Assembly: GCA_963774625.1 (NCBI GenBank)
Contig: CAVZFQ010000013.1
Coordinates: 434,001 to 498,000 of the forward strand
Reading direction: 5' to 3'
DNA: 64,000 bases
Origin: VAXT01 sp963774625
GTDB lineage: Bacteria; Actinomycetota; Thermoleophilia; Gaiellales; Gaiellaceae
The notes beneath the pieces are model-generated. The model saw only the letters and a program-made list of their open reading frames with translations, had not been told where the DNA came from and did no database searches. Both the position numbers and the translations under genes were made by a program. How positions within the stretch are numbered: position 1 is the first letter of the stretch; each line of letters begins with the position of its first letter. Of this stretch, positions 13,647 to 25,140 are shown one piece after another.

Positions 13647-14557
13647 GCCGACATCGTAGGCACGATTCCCCACGTGCTCGTGAACGAGTCGCCGGGCTCC
13701 AGCCGGATCAGGGCCTCGCCGGTACGGAACGCGTCGGCGGGCACGTCATCGGCTCGACGGCGAGGCTCCGCCGGGCGACGTCCGGAAGCGGGTCTCCGGT
13801 GAAGAGCATCAGGTAGCGGAAGCCCTCGTCGACCCAGAGAGCCAGACCGTTCCGGCTCCGGGTCGCGGAGCTCGACGCGAGCGAGGCCGTCCTCGTCGCG
13901 CTCGAGGTCGGTGAAGGCATGGTCGAGTTGCGTCGTGCCGATCGGCCGCGGCCGCCGGAAGTCGTATTCGGTGCCCTCGACGGGCTCCTCGCCGACCGGG
14001 ATCCCGCGTTCGTTCGACTGCAGCACCGTTCGGCCGGGCCGCACAGAATGATCGAATCGACCTTCTCCGTGCCGACCGTCAGGTACGGATGTGCACCGGC
14101 CCCGTACGGGCACGGCGGGGCCGGTGTTGGTGGCCGTCGTCGAGACGCGAAGGCCCTCGTCCGAGAGCGCGTACTCGATCCGGAGGGCAACGGAGAACGG
14201 GTAGCCGGGCTGAGGATGCAGCGAGTGCTCCAGCACGACGCGGTCGGGCTCGTGCTCGGCGACGGTCCACGCCGCCCAGCGGACGAGCCCGTGGATCGCG
14301 TTCGTTGCGCCGGCTCGTTGAGCGGCAGCTGGTAGCGGCGCCCCTCGAACTCGTACGTGCCGTCCTCAATCGGTTCGGCCACGGGATCAACACCTGCCCC
14401 CGGCCGGACGTGCACAGCTCGTCGACTGCGTAGCCGTCGAGAAGCTCCGGCCCCCGGCCGAGTACGAGCGGAGGCCAGCGCCGACCTCGACGACGACCGC
14501 CCGCTGATCGCCGGCGAGATCTCGATCTGGTCGCCGGAGGGAGCGTCAGAGCGGCAT
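13643..14557 (-). CDS. Aldose 1-epimerase family protein (frameshifted)
   Basis: The product interconverts alpha and beta anomers of aldoses. Pieces in order are ELLDGYAVDELCTSGRGQVL with IPWPNR (substrate-pocket region), FEGRRYQLPLNEPAQR, GAGAHPYLTVG (the usual catalytic-His neighbourhood), QLDHAFTDLERDEDG, WVDEGFRYLMLFTGD and a final LEPGDSFTSTWGIVPTMSA. The ATG at 14557 follows the end of the GMC gene, but the first codons need a base change to stay in frame, so the start is approximate. Frame changes are near 14390, 14290, 14090 and 13850. Beside an inverting glucosidase and a GMC oxidase, its likely substrate is glucose. Confidence 0.8.
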
Positions 14558-14563
14558 GCGCTC

Positions 14564-16134
14564 TCAGGTGGTCGCGGTCGAGCGTCCGAGCGCCCATCCG
14601 CTCGAGCAGGTGGTCGCCGACGCGGAGCGCGTTGGCCATCGCGGTCAGCGCCGGGTTCACGGCGCCGATGCTCGGGAAGAAGCTGGTGTCGACGACGTAG
14701 AGGTTGTCGAGCTCGTGGGCCCGGCAGTCGCGGTCGAGCACCGACGTCGCCGGGTCGGCGCCGAACCGGCAGGTGCCGGCCTGGTGGGCGCAGCCGGCGA
14801 CCGGGATGTCGTTCTTCATGTACGCGAGCCGGTGGATCAGGTGGTCCGAGTGCATGCCCAGATGGCCGAGCATCGACTTGAGCTGGTCGTAGAGCGCTTC
14901 TCGGCGCTCGCGTTCGTCTCCGTGTAGCTCAGCTTGACGTTGCCGTCGCGGTCGAGCGTGACCCGGTTGTCCGGCCGGGGCAGGTCCTCGGTCGACAGCC
15001 AGAAGTCGACCGCGTGCCGGGCCATCCGCTCCAGCGTCCACTCGCGGCGCGAGCTTCGTCTCGATCGGCTTCTCGCCCGGAACATCTGCGCCTGCGACTT
15101 GCCGACCATCTGGATGTTGCCCATCGGGTAGTCGAAGTCGTCGCTGCCGAAGTAGAAGTCGTTGAGCCCAGGGTCTTCTGGAAGACGGTCGGGTTCGGCT
15201 CCTGCGACAGCGCGAGCACGGCCGGCTGTCGTGGAACATGTAGTTGCGCCCGACCTGGTCGGAGCCGTTGGCGAGGCCGTTCGGGTGCTTGTCGTTGGCC
15301 GAGCGAGCAGGAGCTTGGCCGAGTTGGCGGCGCCGCAGGAGACGACGACGATGTCGCCGGCGTAGCGCTCGGTCTCGCCGTCGTGCTCGACGACGACCTC
15401 GGTGACCGCGGTGCCCGCCGCGTTGGTCTCCAGCCTGACCGCCTTCGCGTTGGTGAGCAGCGTCACGTTCGGGTGCTCGAGCGCCGGCCGGACGCCGAGC
15501 ACCTCGGCGTCGGACTTGGCGTGCACCAGGCACGGGAAGCCGTCGCAGTCGGCGCAGCGGACGCAGTCGCTGTAGGGCATGTTCGCCTCGTTGAGCATGA
15601 TGCCGCACGGCGCGTGGAACGGGTGGAAGCCGGCCGCGGCGAGATCGTCCGAGAGCTGCTGGATCCGCGGCTCGTGCGAGACCGCCGGGAACGGGTACGG
15701 CGCGCTCGCCGGCGGCTCGGTCGGGTCCTCGCCGCGCGCGCCGTGCACCTGGTAGAGCTGCTCGGCCTGCGTGTAGTAGGGCTCGAGCTCGTCGTAGGAG
15801 ATCGGCCAGGCCGGCGAGATGCCGTCGTGGTGCTGCAGCTCGCCGAAGTCCTGCTCGCGCAGCCGGTAGAGCGCCGCGCCGTAGAGCTTCGTCGCGCCGC
15901 CGACGAAGTAGTGGACCTGCGGCTGGAACGGCTTGCCGTCCTCGTCGTACCAGGTGTCCGCCGAGATGTAGCGGTTGTCGACGAAGACGTCGTGCGACGA
16001 CCAGTTCTCCGGCTCGCGCGGCAGCCAGTCGCCGCGCTCGAGCAGCAGGATCCGCTTGCCCGACGGCGCGAGGTGCGGGCGAGCGTGCCGCCGCCGGCGC
16101 CGGTGCCGATGATGATGACGTCGTAGGTGTCCAT
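14564..16134 (-). CDS. GMC-family oxidoreductase (FAD sugar/alcohol oxidase or dehydrogenase), frameshifted
   Basis: ATG at 16134 (GTG at 16137 also possible) lies right after the GH15 stop. The N-terminal Rossmann motif is DVIIIGTGAGGGTLA. Next come LLLERGDWLPREPENWSS, HYFVGGATKLYGAALYRLRE, a Cys-rich stretch DCVRCADCDGFPCLVHAKSD, and VVVSCGAANSAKLLL. The C-terminal GMC signature region is FFPSIGAVNPALTAMANALR with CAHQAGTCRFGADPATS before it. Frame changes occur near 16080, 15300, 15220, 15170, 15050 and 14900. GMC enzymes oxidise sugars or alcohols to lactones, ketones or aldehydes. Neighbours point to a sugar substrate, but this is inference. Confidence 0.85.
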
Positions 16135-16137
16135 CAC

Positions 16138-18039
<1,902 letters not shown>

Positions 18040-18043
<4 letters not shown>

Positions 18044-19507
18044 GCCGTCACCCACGGCCCGTGCCAGCCGCCGTGGCCGGCGACCAGCTCGTCGGCCGCC
18101 TCCGGCCCCCACGATCCCGGCGCGTAGGGGTGCACCGGCGGCGGCGCGTCGAGCAGCGGCTGCATGATCCGCCAGGTCTCCTCGACGCCGTCCTGGCGGG
18201 TGAAGCGGGTGCTGTGGCCGACCATCGCGGCGTGGAGCAGCACCTCGTAGGGCGTCGCGCCCTCGCCGCCCTCCTCGGCGAACTCCATGTCGAGCGTGAT
18301 CGGCTCGGGCTCGCGCCGCGTCGGCCCGGTGCGCGTCGAGCGCTGAACCGGATGCCGGTCGACGGGTCGAGCTTGACCACGAGCTGGTCGGGCTCGGGCT
18401 GCGGCCTCCGAGCGCGGCGAAGCCGAGCCGCGGCGGCTGCTTGAAGACGAGCCGGAGCTCGGTCTGGGTGACCGGCAGGCGCTTGCCGGTGCGGATGAAG
18501 AACGGCACGCCCGACCAGCGCCAGTTGTCGATCTCGAGGCGCAGCGCCGCGTAGGTCTCGGTCGTCGAGTCCGCGGCGACGCCGTCGATGTCGAGGTAGC
18601 CGTCGTACTGGCCGCGCACGTAGTGCGCCGGGTCGGCGTCGGCGATCGACGCGGAAGAGCGCGACCTGCGCGTCCTTGAGCGTCTGCGGGTCGCCGCCCG
18701 GAGGGCGGCTCCATCGCGGCCGCCGCGACGACCTGCATGAGGTGGTTGACGACGACGTCGCGCAGCGCGCCGACCGGGTCGTAGAAGTGGCCGCGGTCCT
18801 CGACGCCGAAGTTCTCGGCCATCGTGATCTGGACGCAGTCGACGTAGTTCCGGTTCCAGACCGGCTCGAGCATCGTGTTGGCGAAGCGGAGGTAGAGGAT
18901 CTCCTCGAGGCCCATCTTCCCGAGGAAGTGGTCGATCCGGTAGAGCTGGGACTCGTCGATGTACTGGTGCAGCTCGGCGGCGAGCGCGCGGGCGGAGTCG
19001 AGGTCGTGGCCGAACGGCTTCTCGACGACGACGCGCGCCGGTCTTCGTCAGCCCGGCCTCGGCCAGCCCCTTGACCACCGTGCCGAAGAGGAACGGCGGG
19101 ATCTCGAGGTAGAAGACCGGGGACTCGAGCGCCGTCGATCGCCGTCGCCACCCGCTGGTAGGTCGCGGCGTCGGCGAAGTCGCCGCTGCACGTAGGAGAG
19201 CCGCGCCGCGAGGCGGTCGAAGACCGTCTTCGTCGAGCTTCTCGCCCGTGCCCTCGATCGACTCGCGCGCGCGCTTCGTCGAGCTGCGTCGATCGGTCCA
19301 GTCGTCGACCGCGACGCCGACGATCGGGCAGTCGAGCAGCCCGCGCGCCTCGAGCCGGTAGAGCGAGTGGAACGTCATCACCTTCGCCAGGTCGCCGGTG
19401 ATCCCGAAGACGACGAGGACGTCGGCGACCTGCGGGCCCCCATTCCGCGCTGCGGCCGTCGATGCTCGCGTGACGCTCGGAGCGACCGTGCCGGCTCCGC
19501 TAGTCAT
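18040..19507 (-). CDS. zwf: Glucose-6-phosphate 1-dehydrogenase (frameshifted)
   Basis: This enzyme oxidises glucose 6-phosphate to 6-phosphogluconolactone, making NADPH. ATG at 19507 has a strong ribosome site (GGGAGGTGGG). The nucleotide-binding start is LVVFGITGDLAKVMTFHSLY. Next come YLEIPPFLFGTVVKGLAEAG, VVVEKPFGHDL (restored across a frame change), IDHFLGKMGLEEILYLRFAN with the active-site region, and FGVEDRGHFYDPVGALRDVV. The C-terminus is GHGGWHGPWVTA. Frame changes occur near 19310, 19240, 19190, 19040, 18700, 18650 and 18400. It is the first gene of the long minus-strand series and has GGATGA-type repeats upstream. Confidence 0.92.
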
Positions 19508-19566
19508 TGCCCACCTCCCAGTCGTTGCTTCGACCTCGACCTTAGTGGCGTGATCTGGGAACGGCG

Positions 19567-19583
19567 TCATCCAAGCTGGATGA
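19567..19583. promoter_or_regulatory. GGATGA-type inverted repeat, site C (perfect arms)
   Basis: TCATCC-AAGCT-GGATGA has both arms exact and is centred about 68 bp upstream of the zwf ATG. It could control the whole zwf-to-cydC series. A twin site lies 37 bp further on, nearer the divergent DUF2254 gene. Confidence 0.65.
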
Positions 19584-19620
19584 TTTATGCGGCCCGACGG
19601 CGTGCACCAAACGGCAACAT

Positions 19621-19637
19621 TCATCCGGTCAGGATGA
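19621..19637. promoter_or_regulatory. GGATGA-type inverted repeat, site D (perfect arms)
   Basis: TCATCC-GGTCA-GGATGA has both arms exact and ends 52 bp before the GTG start of the DUF2254 gene. With site C this gives one site per divergent gene in a 182-bp intergenic region. Confidence 0.65.
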
Positions 19638-19689
19638 TGTGTCGTCGGCGCCCTTCCAGTGCAATTCAGCGTGACTGCGGCGATTTGCA

Positions 19690-21071
19690 GTGTGGGGACT
19701 CGTCTTCCGCATCCGTCAGTACCTGAGGGAGAGCCTCTGGTTCTTGCCGGTCCTGGCTGGAATCCTGGGCGCGCTCGCTGGCGGCGCTCGGGACCCTCCT
19801 CGACAAGTCGATCGAGCTACCGGCTTACTGGCAGTACTCGGCGTCGACCGGGAGCGCCGTGCTCGCCGCGATGGTTGGCGCCACGGCCGCGCTCACCGGA
19901 TTCGTGGTCACCGTCAGCATCCTCATCGTGCAGATGGCTACGGGCACGTTCTCGGCGCGTTACATGCGGCTCTGGCAGCGCGACCGGGTGCTGCACGTGC
20001 TGCTCGCGATGCTGGTCGGGACCTTCACGTTCTCGTTTGCGCTTCTCAGGCGAGTCGAGGAAGACTCCGTCCCGAATCTCAGTATCTCCGCGACCGGGCT
20101 CCTGATCACCCTGGACATGTTCCTCTTCCTGGTCTTCCTCGACCGGTCCATCCACCGGCTCCGGCCTGTCGCCGTGGCGGCTCTCGTCGCCGCCGGAGGC
20201 CGGCGAGCCTTCGAGTCCGCCGTCCGCACTGCGGCCGCGCCGCGATGCGCCCGAGATGCTCGCAAGAGCCATTCGAGACCGCGGACGAGGCGACGCTGGT
20301 CGTCCGAAGCCCGCGGGCTGGAGCGATCCAGGCGTTCGACACCGACGGGCTCGTTCGGTTCGCGCGCGAGCACGAATGCACACTTGTTCTCAGCCATGCC
20401 GTGGGCGACTTCGTCCCGGCCGGGGCGACTGTGCTGCGCGCCTACGGCACCGCCGCGCTTGGCCCGTCGACTGAGCGTCGCCTGCAACAGCATGATCGCG
20501 CTCGGTGTCGAGCGGACGATCGAGCAGGATCCGGCATTTGCCGTCCGCATCATGGTCGACATCGCGATCAAGGCTCTGTCGCCGGCGGTCAACGACCCGA
20601 CGACCGCGGTCCAGGTGATCAACCACCTCGGCGAAACGCTGCGCGTGATCGGATCGACCGACTTTCAAGGCGGAAGGGACGGTGGTGACACGCGTTCGCG
20701 TGTGCTGATCCCGGCCCGTCGCTGGGAGGACTTCCTCGCACTGGGCGTGACGGAGATCCGCGAGTACGGGGCTTCCTCGATTCAGGTCGTGCGCCGTCTC
20801 CGCGCGATGCTCGAGGAGTTGCACGGTGCGGTCAGGCCGGAGCGCCGGGCCGCCGTCGAGGAGGAGCTGGCACGCCTCGACGCGGACGTCGAGCGGACGT
20901 TCGGCGGGTCGAGCGATGCCGACCGCGCGACCGAGGCCGACCACCAGGGGTTGGGTGGGGCGACCGCTCTCGAACAGACCGAACGTGCTCGAGAAAGCCG
21001 CGATCATGGCCATCCTGCTGCTGGTGCTCGGGGCGAAGCTGATCGGAGACTCGATCGGAGGACTGAGCTAG
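19690..21071 (+). CDS. DUF2254 predicted membrane protein (frameshifted)
   Basis: GTG at 19690 begins VWGLVFRIRQYLRESLWFLP, the usual DUF2254 start. Then follow TAALTGFVVTVSILIVQMAT, ATGTFSARYMRLWQRDR and LLITLDMFLFLVFLDRSIHR (four membrane helices). The soluble part includes GLVRFAREHECTLVLSHAVG and AFAVRIMVDIAIKALSPAVN-DPTTA, a highly conserved DUF2254 block. Frame changes lie near 19785, 20205, 20280 and 20465, with one more near 20950. Beyond 20970 the frame giving a hydrophobic tail (LEKAAIMAILLLVLGAKLIG) and a stop at 21071 is preferred. That stop overlaps the convergent gene stop in CTAG, as at three other pairs here. Function is unknown. Confidence 0.75.
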
Positions 21072-21415
21072 CCGTCGACGAGCTCGAGCGCCTCGGACAC
21101 GTCGTAGCCGAGCGCCAGTCCGAGATTGGGAGCCGCAGAGACGACGCGCGCGACCCCGACGATCGGCAGCACGGCGATCAGCGTCCCGACGATCTCGTCG
21201 CGGGACGCGCCGGCTTCGAGCCCGGCTTCCACCGCGCTCATGAACGAGGGCGGTGCGGCGTCCATCGCGATCAGCGCCGCGATTCGCGCAAGGGCGTGCG
21301 ACCGTCGGTCGATCCCGGCCAACGTCGCATTGGCGCATTCCTCGCTGAGCAGCGCCTCGATGTAACGATCATCGCGCAGCGCGAGCTTGCGAAGCGTGAG
21401 CTTGTACTGGTCCAC
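21068..21415 (-). CDS. Carboxymuconolactone decarboxylase (CMD) family protein
   Basis: The product is a compact all-helical protein of 115 residues. ALLSEECANATLAGIDRRSH is followed by LARIAALIAMDAAPPSFMSA, AGASRDEIVGTLIAVLPIVG and APNLGLALGYDV, the CMD helical repeat. It lacks the CxxC pair of AhpD peroxidases, so it is nearer the non-redox CMD branch. Some of these use protocatechuate-pathway lactones, but many have no known substrate. GTG at 21415 gives the full domain. It follows the LuxR gene by 43 nt on the same strand and may be co-transcribed. Confidence 0.75.
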   Translation of the reverse strand: MDQYKLTLRKLALRDDRYIEALLSEECANATLAGIDRRSHALARIAALIAMDAAPPSFMSAVEAGLEAGASRDEIVGTLIAVLPIVGVARVVSAAPNLGLALGYDVSEALELVDG

Positions 21416-21458
21416 GGAGCTGTCTTCTTCATTCGACGCCTCAGCGCGCCCGAGGACA

Positions 21459-23771
21459 TCACCCCGAGCGGGTGAAATCGCCTGCGTGCGTCGCCGGCGC
21501 CGCGTCGACCAGCCCGAGCTCGATTGCACGGTCGATCGCCTCGCTCCTGCTCGACGCGTCGAGCTTGCGGTAGACCGAGATCGCCTGTGTCTTCACCGTG
21601 TTGCGGGAAACGAACAGCCGCTCGGCGATCTCCCGGAAGGAAAGGTGGGTGGTCAGCAAGGGAAGCAGGCGAAGCTCGGCCGCAGTGAGCGTGGACGCCC
21701 AGCCCGATGACTGCGAGGCGACCGTCGAGAGTTTCGCTCGCACGTCTTCCGCTTCGGCGACGAGCGTTCCGAGTTTCGGACGCCGACGAATGATGTCGTC
21801 CGCCTCGCGGTAGAGAACCGCGGCGCCGCGGGCATCTAAGAGGGCCAGATGCGCCTTCGCGAGCTCGAGCCGAGCCTGCACTGCGAACCACGACGTGGCG
21901 TGGGTCATCATCGGGCGCATGCGCTGTGCGCTCACGAGTGCCTGCCGAGCTCGCGCGCCTTGCCCTTTGGCGATAGCGACCCTCGCCGTGGCCGCCAGAA
22001 GGATTGCGGTCACCGCATAGTCGGCCGAGGGCGCATTGTCGATGAACGAGCAAGCCAATTCGAGCTCCGTCTCCGCTGCGGAGAGCTCACCGCGCTCCAG
22101 CGCCAGGAGCGCGAGCTCGGAGCGCGCCACTACGCCGGCCCAGACCGCGCCTCCGGCGACGGCCGCTTCAGCAGCCTGTTCGAAGTCGGCCTCGGCTCGG
22201 TCGAGATCGCCCGAGAACAGAACCGCTACACCTTGCAGGACGATGCTGGCCGGGCGCCACGGGCTTGCGGCCGACAGGTGAGTCACTGCGAGCTCTGCGT
22301 CGACCTTCATGTGCTCGACGCCCTTCGCACAGAGCAGCGCGCGAACGGCCGCCGCCCAGGCCTCGAAGGGGCTCCCATCCGGCATAGGCCCCTCGACCTG
22401 GGAGGTCTCAACAGCTAGTGCCCATCGCTCGGCGACGTCGGGTCGGGCGCGCAAGGCGTGCAACCAAACGCCGAAAACCGCGATCGCCGGGTACCGCTCG
22501 AGGAGCGCTGGATCGTCGAACGTCGCAAGCCAGCGCTCGACGGTGGTCACCAAGCCGATGCGGTAGTACGGGGACGCGAACGCTATGACCAGCCGGGCGA
22601 GCTCGTCGGTGTCGCCGGCTGCGGCCGAGTACTCGATCGCGGCCTCCGGCTCGCCATTCGCCTCGCACCATGCAGCGGCCCTGCGATTGAGACTGGCAGG
22701 GAGCTCAGGCTCGCGCCGTTCGAGCTCTGCTCGGAGCATTTCCCTGAATAGATGGTGGTAGCGGAACCACCGGCGCCGGTGATCGAGGGCAACGACGAAG
22801 AGGTTTTCGTGCTCGAGCTGCTCGAGCACCTGCGTCGAGTCGTCGCGCTCGAGCACCGCGTCGCACAGGGGGCCGCACATACGATCGAGAATCGCGCTCC
22901 GCAGCAGGAATTCGAGCTCAGCCTGCCCGACGCGCGCAAGCTCCTCGGCCCTCAGGTAGTCCGTGACGAAGCGGTCGTCGCCGCCGAATGACGCGAGTGA
23001 CGAGCCGTCGCCGCCAGTCGAGAGCGCGGCGAGATAAAGGCCGGCGGCCCAGCCCTCCACGTGCTCGTTCAACGCTGCCGCCTCGGACGTCGTCACGTCG
23101 AGGCCCGCCGCACCGAGCAGCGCGTGCGCCTCCATGTCGTTCAGGGCAAGCGCGCTAGGCCCGAGCTCGAGCAGCTCGCCGTCGGCGCGGAGTTTCGGGA
23201 GCCCAAGACGAGCCTCCGTGCGCCCGGAGAGCACCAGCTGCGAGCCTTGGGGCACGTGGGGGAGGAGTGCGAGTACGGCATCCAAACAATCGTGGTTCTC
23301 GAGCTCGTGCACGTCGTCGAGCACAAGCACAAGCGGATCGCGTCGAGAGGCCAGCGCCAAGCCGAGACGTGGGAGGCCTCTCGCCCACAGCGAGTCGCCG
23401 GCCCCCGTGAGCGCCTTGAACACTGCGGGCCCGACCGTCCCGTCGATGTTCAACGCCTCGGCGATGTATGTCAGGAGGACGGCTGGGTCGTTGTCGCGGT
23501 GGTCGAGCGAGACCCAGGCGAAATGGCGAGCATCCCGTGCGGCCCACTGGGCCAGAGCCGTCGTCTTGCCGTATCCCGGTGGTGCCACGACGCTCACGAA
23601 ACGACAGTCACGTCCGCGAGAGAGGCGGTCGACGAGGCCGGCGCGCTCGACTAGACCCTGCCGTGGTGGCGGGACGTCCAGCTTCGACCGCAGCAGCTCG
23701 AACGCCGACCCAGGCTCTCCCTTGCGGGTCGTGGCACTCCTGGCCAATCGGCTGCCGATGCGCTGCGGCAC
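21459..23771 (-). CDS. LAL-type (MalT-like) LuxR-family transcriptional regulator
   Basis: This is a 770-residue signal-transducing ATPase regulator. The P-loop APPGYGKTTALAQW is near residues 63-75 and Walker B LVLVLDDVHEL near 145. Then come a winged-helix-like part and a TPR/solenoid region rich in Ala-Leu helices (about 350-690). The C-terminal LuxR HTH is TAAELRLLPLLTTHLSFREI-AERLFVSRNTVKTQ. GTG at 23771 is chosen because AAGGGAGAAA precedes it; a longer ATG start at 23801 lacks this. In E. coli MalT the same architecture binds ATP and maltotriose. It is the only full-size transcription factor in the window and lies among seven GGATGA-type repeats. Confidence 0.92.
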   Translation of the reverse strand: MPQRIGSRLARSATTRKGEPGSAFELLRSKLDVPPPRQGLVERAGLVDRLSRGRDCRFVSVVAPPGYGKTTALAQWAARDARHFAWVSLDHRDNDPAVLLTYIAEALNIDGTVGPAVFKALTGAGDSLWARGLPRLGLALASRRDPLVLVLDDVHELENHDCLDAVLALLPHVPQGSQLVLSGRTEARLGLPKLRADGELLELGPSALALNDMEAHALLGAAGLDVTTSEAAALNEHVEGWAAGLYLAALSTGGDGSSLASFGGDDRFVTDYLRAEELARVGQAELEFLLRSAILDRMCGPLCDAVLERDDSTQVLEQLEHENLFVVALDHRRRWFRYHHLFREMLRAELERREPELPASLNRRAAAWCEANGEPEAAIEYSAAAGDTDELARLVIAFASPYYRIGLVTTVERWLATFDDPALLERYPAIAVFGVWLHALRARPDVAERWALAVETSQVEGPMPDGSPFEAWAAAVRALLCAKGVEHMKVDAELAVTHLSAASPWRPASIVLQGVAVLFSGDLDRAEADFEQAAEAAVAGGAVWAGVVARSELALLALERGELSAAETELELACSFIDNAPSADYAVTAILLAATARVAIAKGQGARARQALVSAQRMRPMMTHATSWFAVQARLELAKAHLALLDARGAAVLYREADDIIRRRPKLGTLVAEAEDVRAKLSTVASQSSGWASTLTAAELRLLPLLTTHLSFREIAERLFVSRNTVKTQAISVYRKLDASSRSEAIDRAIELGLVDAAPATHAGDFTRSG

Positions 23772-23857
23772 GACATTTCTCCCTTCACGACCCCCGCCCA
23801 CAAAGGTAGGCGTAACACCCCACCGGAGGCAAACTTGTACCGATCTGGTGAAGCCGC

Positions 23858-25027
23858 TTACGTGGCCGGAACGGGAGGGGCGAACTGTTCCTCTACCCGT
23901 ACGGCTTCGCGTGCCGCCCTGAGGTCACGGCTGATGTGGACCGCCGCCGACGTCAGCGGCGCGGCGAGGATCAGCCCGATCATGCCGAAGAGGCTTCCCG
24001 CGGCGATGGTCACGAACAGGACAGCGAGCGGGTTCAACTCGAGTGTTGCGCCGAAGGCGATGGGCTGGACGACCTGCTGGAGCATGCCGTTCGCGAGGAG
24101 AACGATCACGAGCATGACCGCGGCTGTTCCCGTGCCCTCCGAGGCGAGCGCGATCATCACCGCGAACGCGCCTGACACGAACGCGCCGATGAAGGGGACG
24201 TAGGCCGTCACGAAGGTGACCACCGCGATCGTGCCGGCCAGTGAGACTCCGAGCACAAGCGCGCCGAGGCCGACGACAACTCCGTTGAATGCCGCCACGA
24301 TCGTCAAACCGAGGAAGTACTTTCGCAACGAGTTGAGGACGTTGTCGGTCACCGTCGTGGCGACGGGGACCGGAATCCCCATGTGCGTGTCGACAAAGCC
24401 TCTGATCGAGCTGAAGTCCTTGAGCAGGAAGAACGTGCTGAAGAGGACGAACGACACGAAGAACGCGAGCGAGGTCAGGCCCTGGATTCCACTTGCCAGT
24501 CCGTGCAGCAGCGTGCTGCCGGCACCCTCGACCGCGCTACTCACGTCCTTCTTGGCCTCCGACGTATCGTCGGCGCCCGCGTCGTTCGCCCACCCTTCCA
24601 CCTTGTCGAGCGCCTGCGACGCGTACGTCTTGATCTCGTCGCCCTGCTCCACGATTCCTCCGAGGACGAGCAGCAGCACGATGACCCCGAGCGCGAGCAA
24701 CATCAGCAGCACGAGGGCCGCGCCCGCAGCTCTTGGGACCTTCCGGCGCTGCAAGGCGTCGACGAGCGGCCCGGCGACTGCGGCGGCGATCGTTCCGACG
24801 ATGACCGGTACGAGGATCGTCGAGATCGTGGCGAAGATCCAGATCGCCCCGATCAGCAGGATCCCGACACCCACGAGGAACCACGCGAGGAATCCCAGGT
24901 CTCGGAGCCAGGCCGGAGGGGCGAACATGCGAGCGAGGTCGGTGGGGCTCGCGTCAGGCTCCGCGGTACCAGCGGCGAGTGGCTCGTCCTGCCGGTCTCC
25001 GCTCCGATGGAATCCAGGGATATTCAT
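23858..25027 (-). CDS. AI-2E family transporter
   Basis: This 389-residue polytopic membrane protein starts with a hydrophilic 35-residue tail. Next are FLVGVGILLIGAIWIFATIS and PVIVGTIAAAVAGPLVDALQ. A soluble loop rich in Asp and Lys (about 125-170) precedes the C-terminal helices. The block GTIAVVTFVTAYVPFIGAFV and NGMLQQVVQPIAFGATLELN-PLAV is characteristic of the family. Members have been tied to AI-2 export or, more recently, Na+(Li+)/H+ exchange; context with antiporters favours an ion role. It is divergent from the antiporter at 25141, with a GGATGA-type site between. Confidence 0.88.
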   Translation of the reverse strand: MNIPGFHRSGDRQDEPLAAGTAEPDASPTDLARMFAPPAWLRDLGFLAWFLVGVGILLIGAIWIFATISTILVPVIVGTIAAAVAGPLVDALQRRKVPRAAGAALVLLMLLALGVIVLLLVLGGIVEQGDEIKTYASQALDKVEGWANDAGADDTSEAKKDVSSAVEGAGSTLLHGLASGIQGLTSLAFFVSFVLFSTFFLLKDFSSIRGFVDTHMGIPVPVATTVTDNVLNSLRKYFLGLTIVAAFNGVVVGLGALVLGVSLAGTIAVVTFVTAYVPFIGAFVSGAFAVMIALASEGTGTAAVMLVIVLLANGMLQQVVQPIAFGATLELNPLAVLFVTIAAGSLFGMIGLILAAPLTSAAVHISRDLRAAREAVRVEEQFAPPVPAT

Positions 25028-25088
25028 TGTGGCGACTCAAACCGATTCGACGCCGAGACGTCATCACCTCGGTCGAGTACTGAAAACC

Positions 25089-25105
25089 TCATCCCATCGG
25101 CGTGA
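25089..25105. promoter_or_regulatory. GGATGA-type inverted repeat, site E
   Basis: TCATCC-CATCG-GCGTGA has its left arm exact and right arm 4/6. It lies between the AI-2E gene (62 bp from its start) and the antiporter (36 bp from its start). Confidence 0.5.
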
Positions 25106-25140
25106 TTGAAACGCCCGTAATAAGCGTGCGATAAAAGGCC

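Noticed and set aside
25055..25080. GTCATCACCTCGGTCGAG as a further GGATGA-type site
   Set aside because: Only the left half matches and the right half has no GGATGA-like sequence at the fixed spacing.
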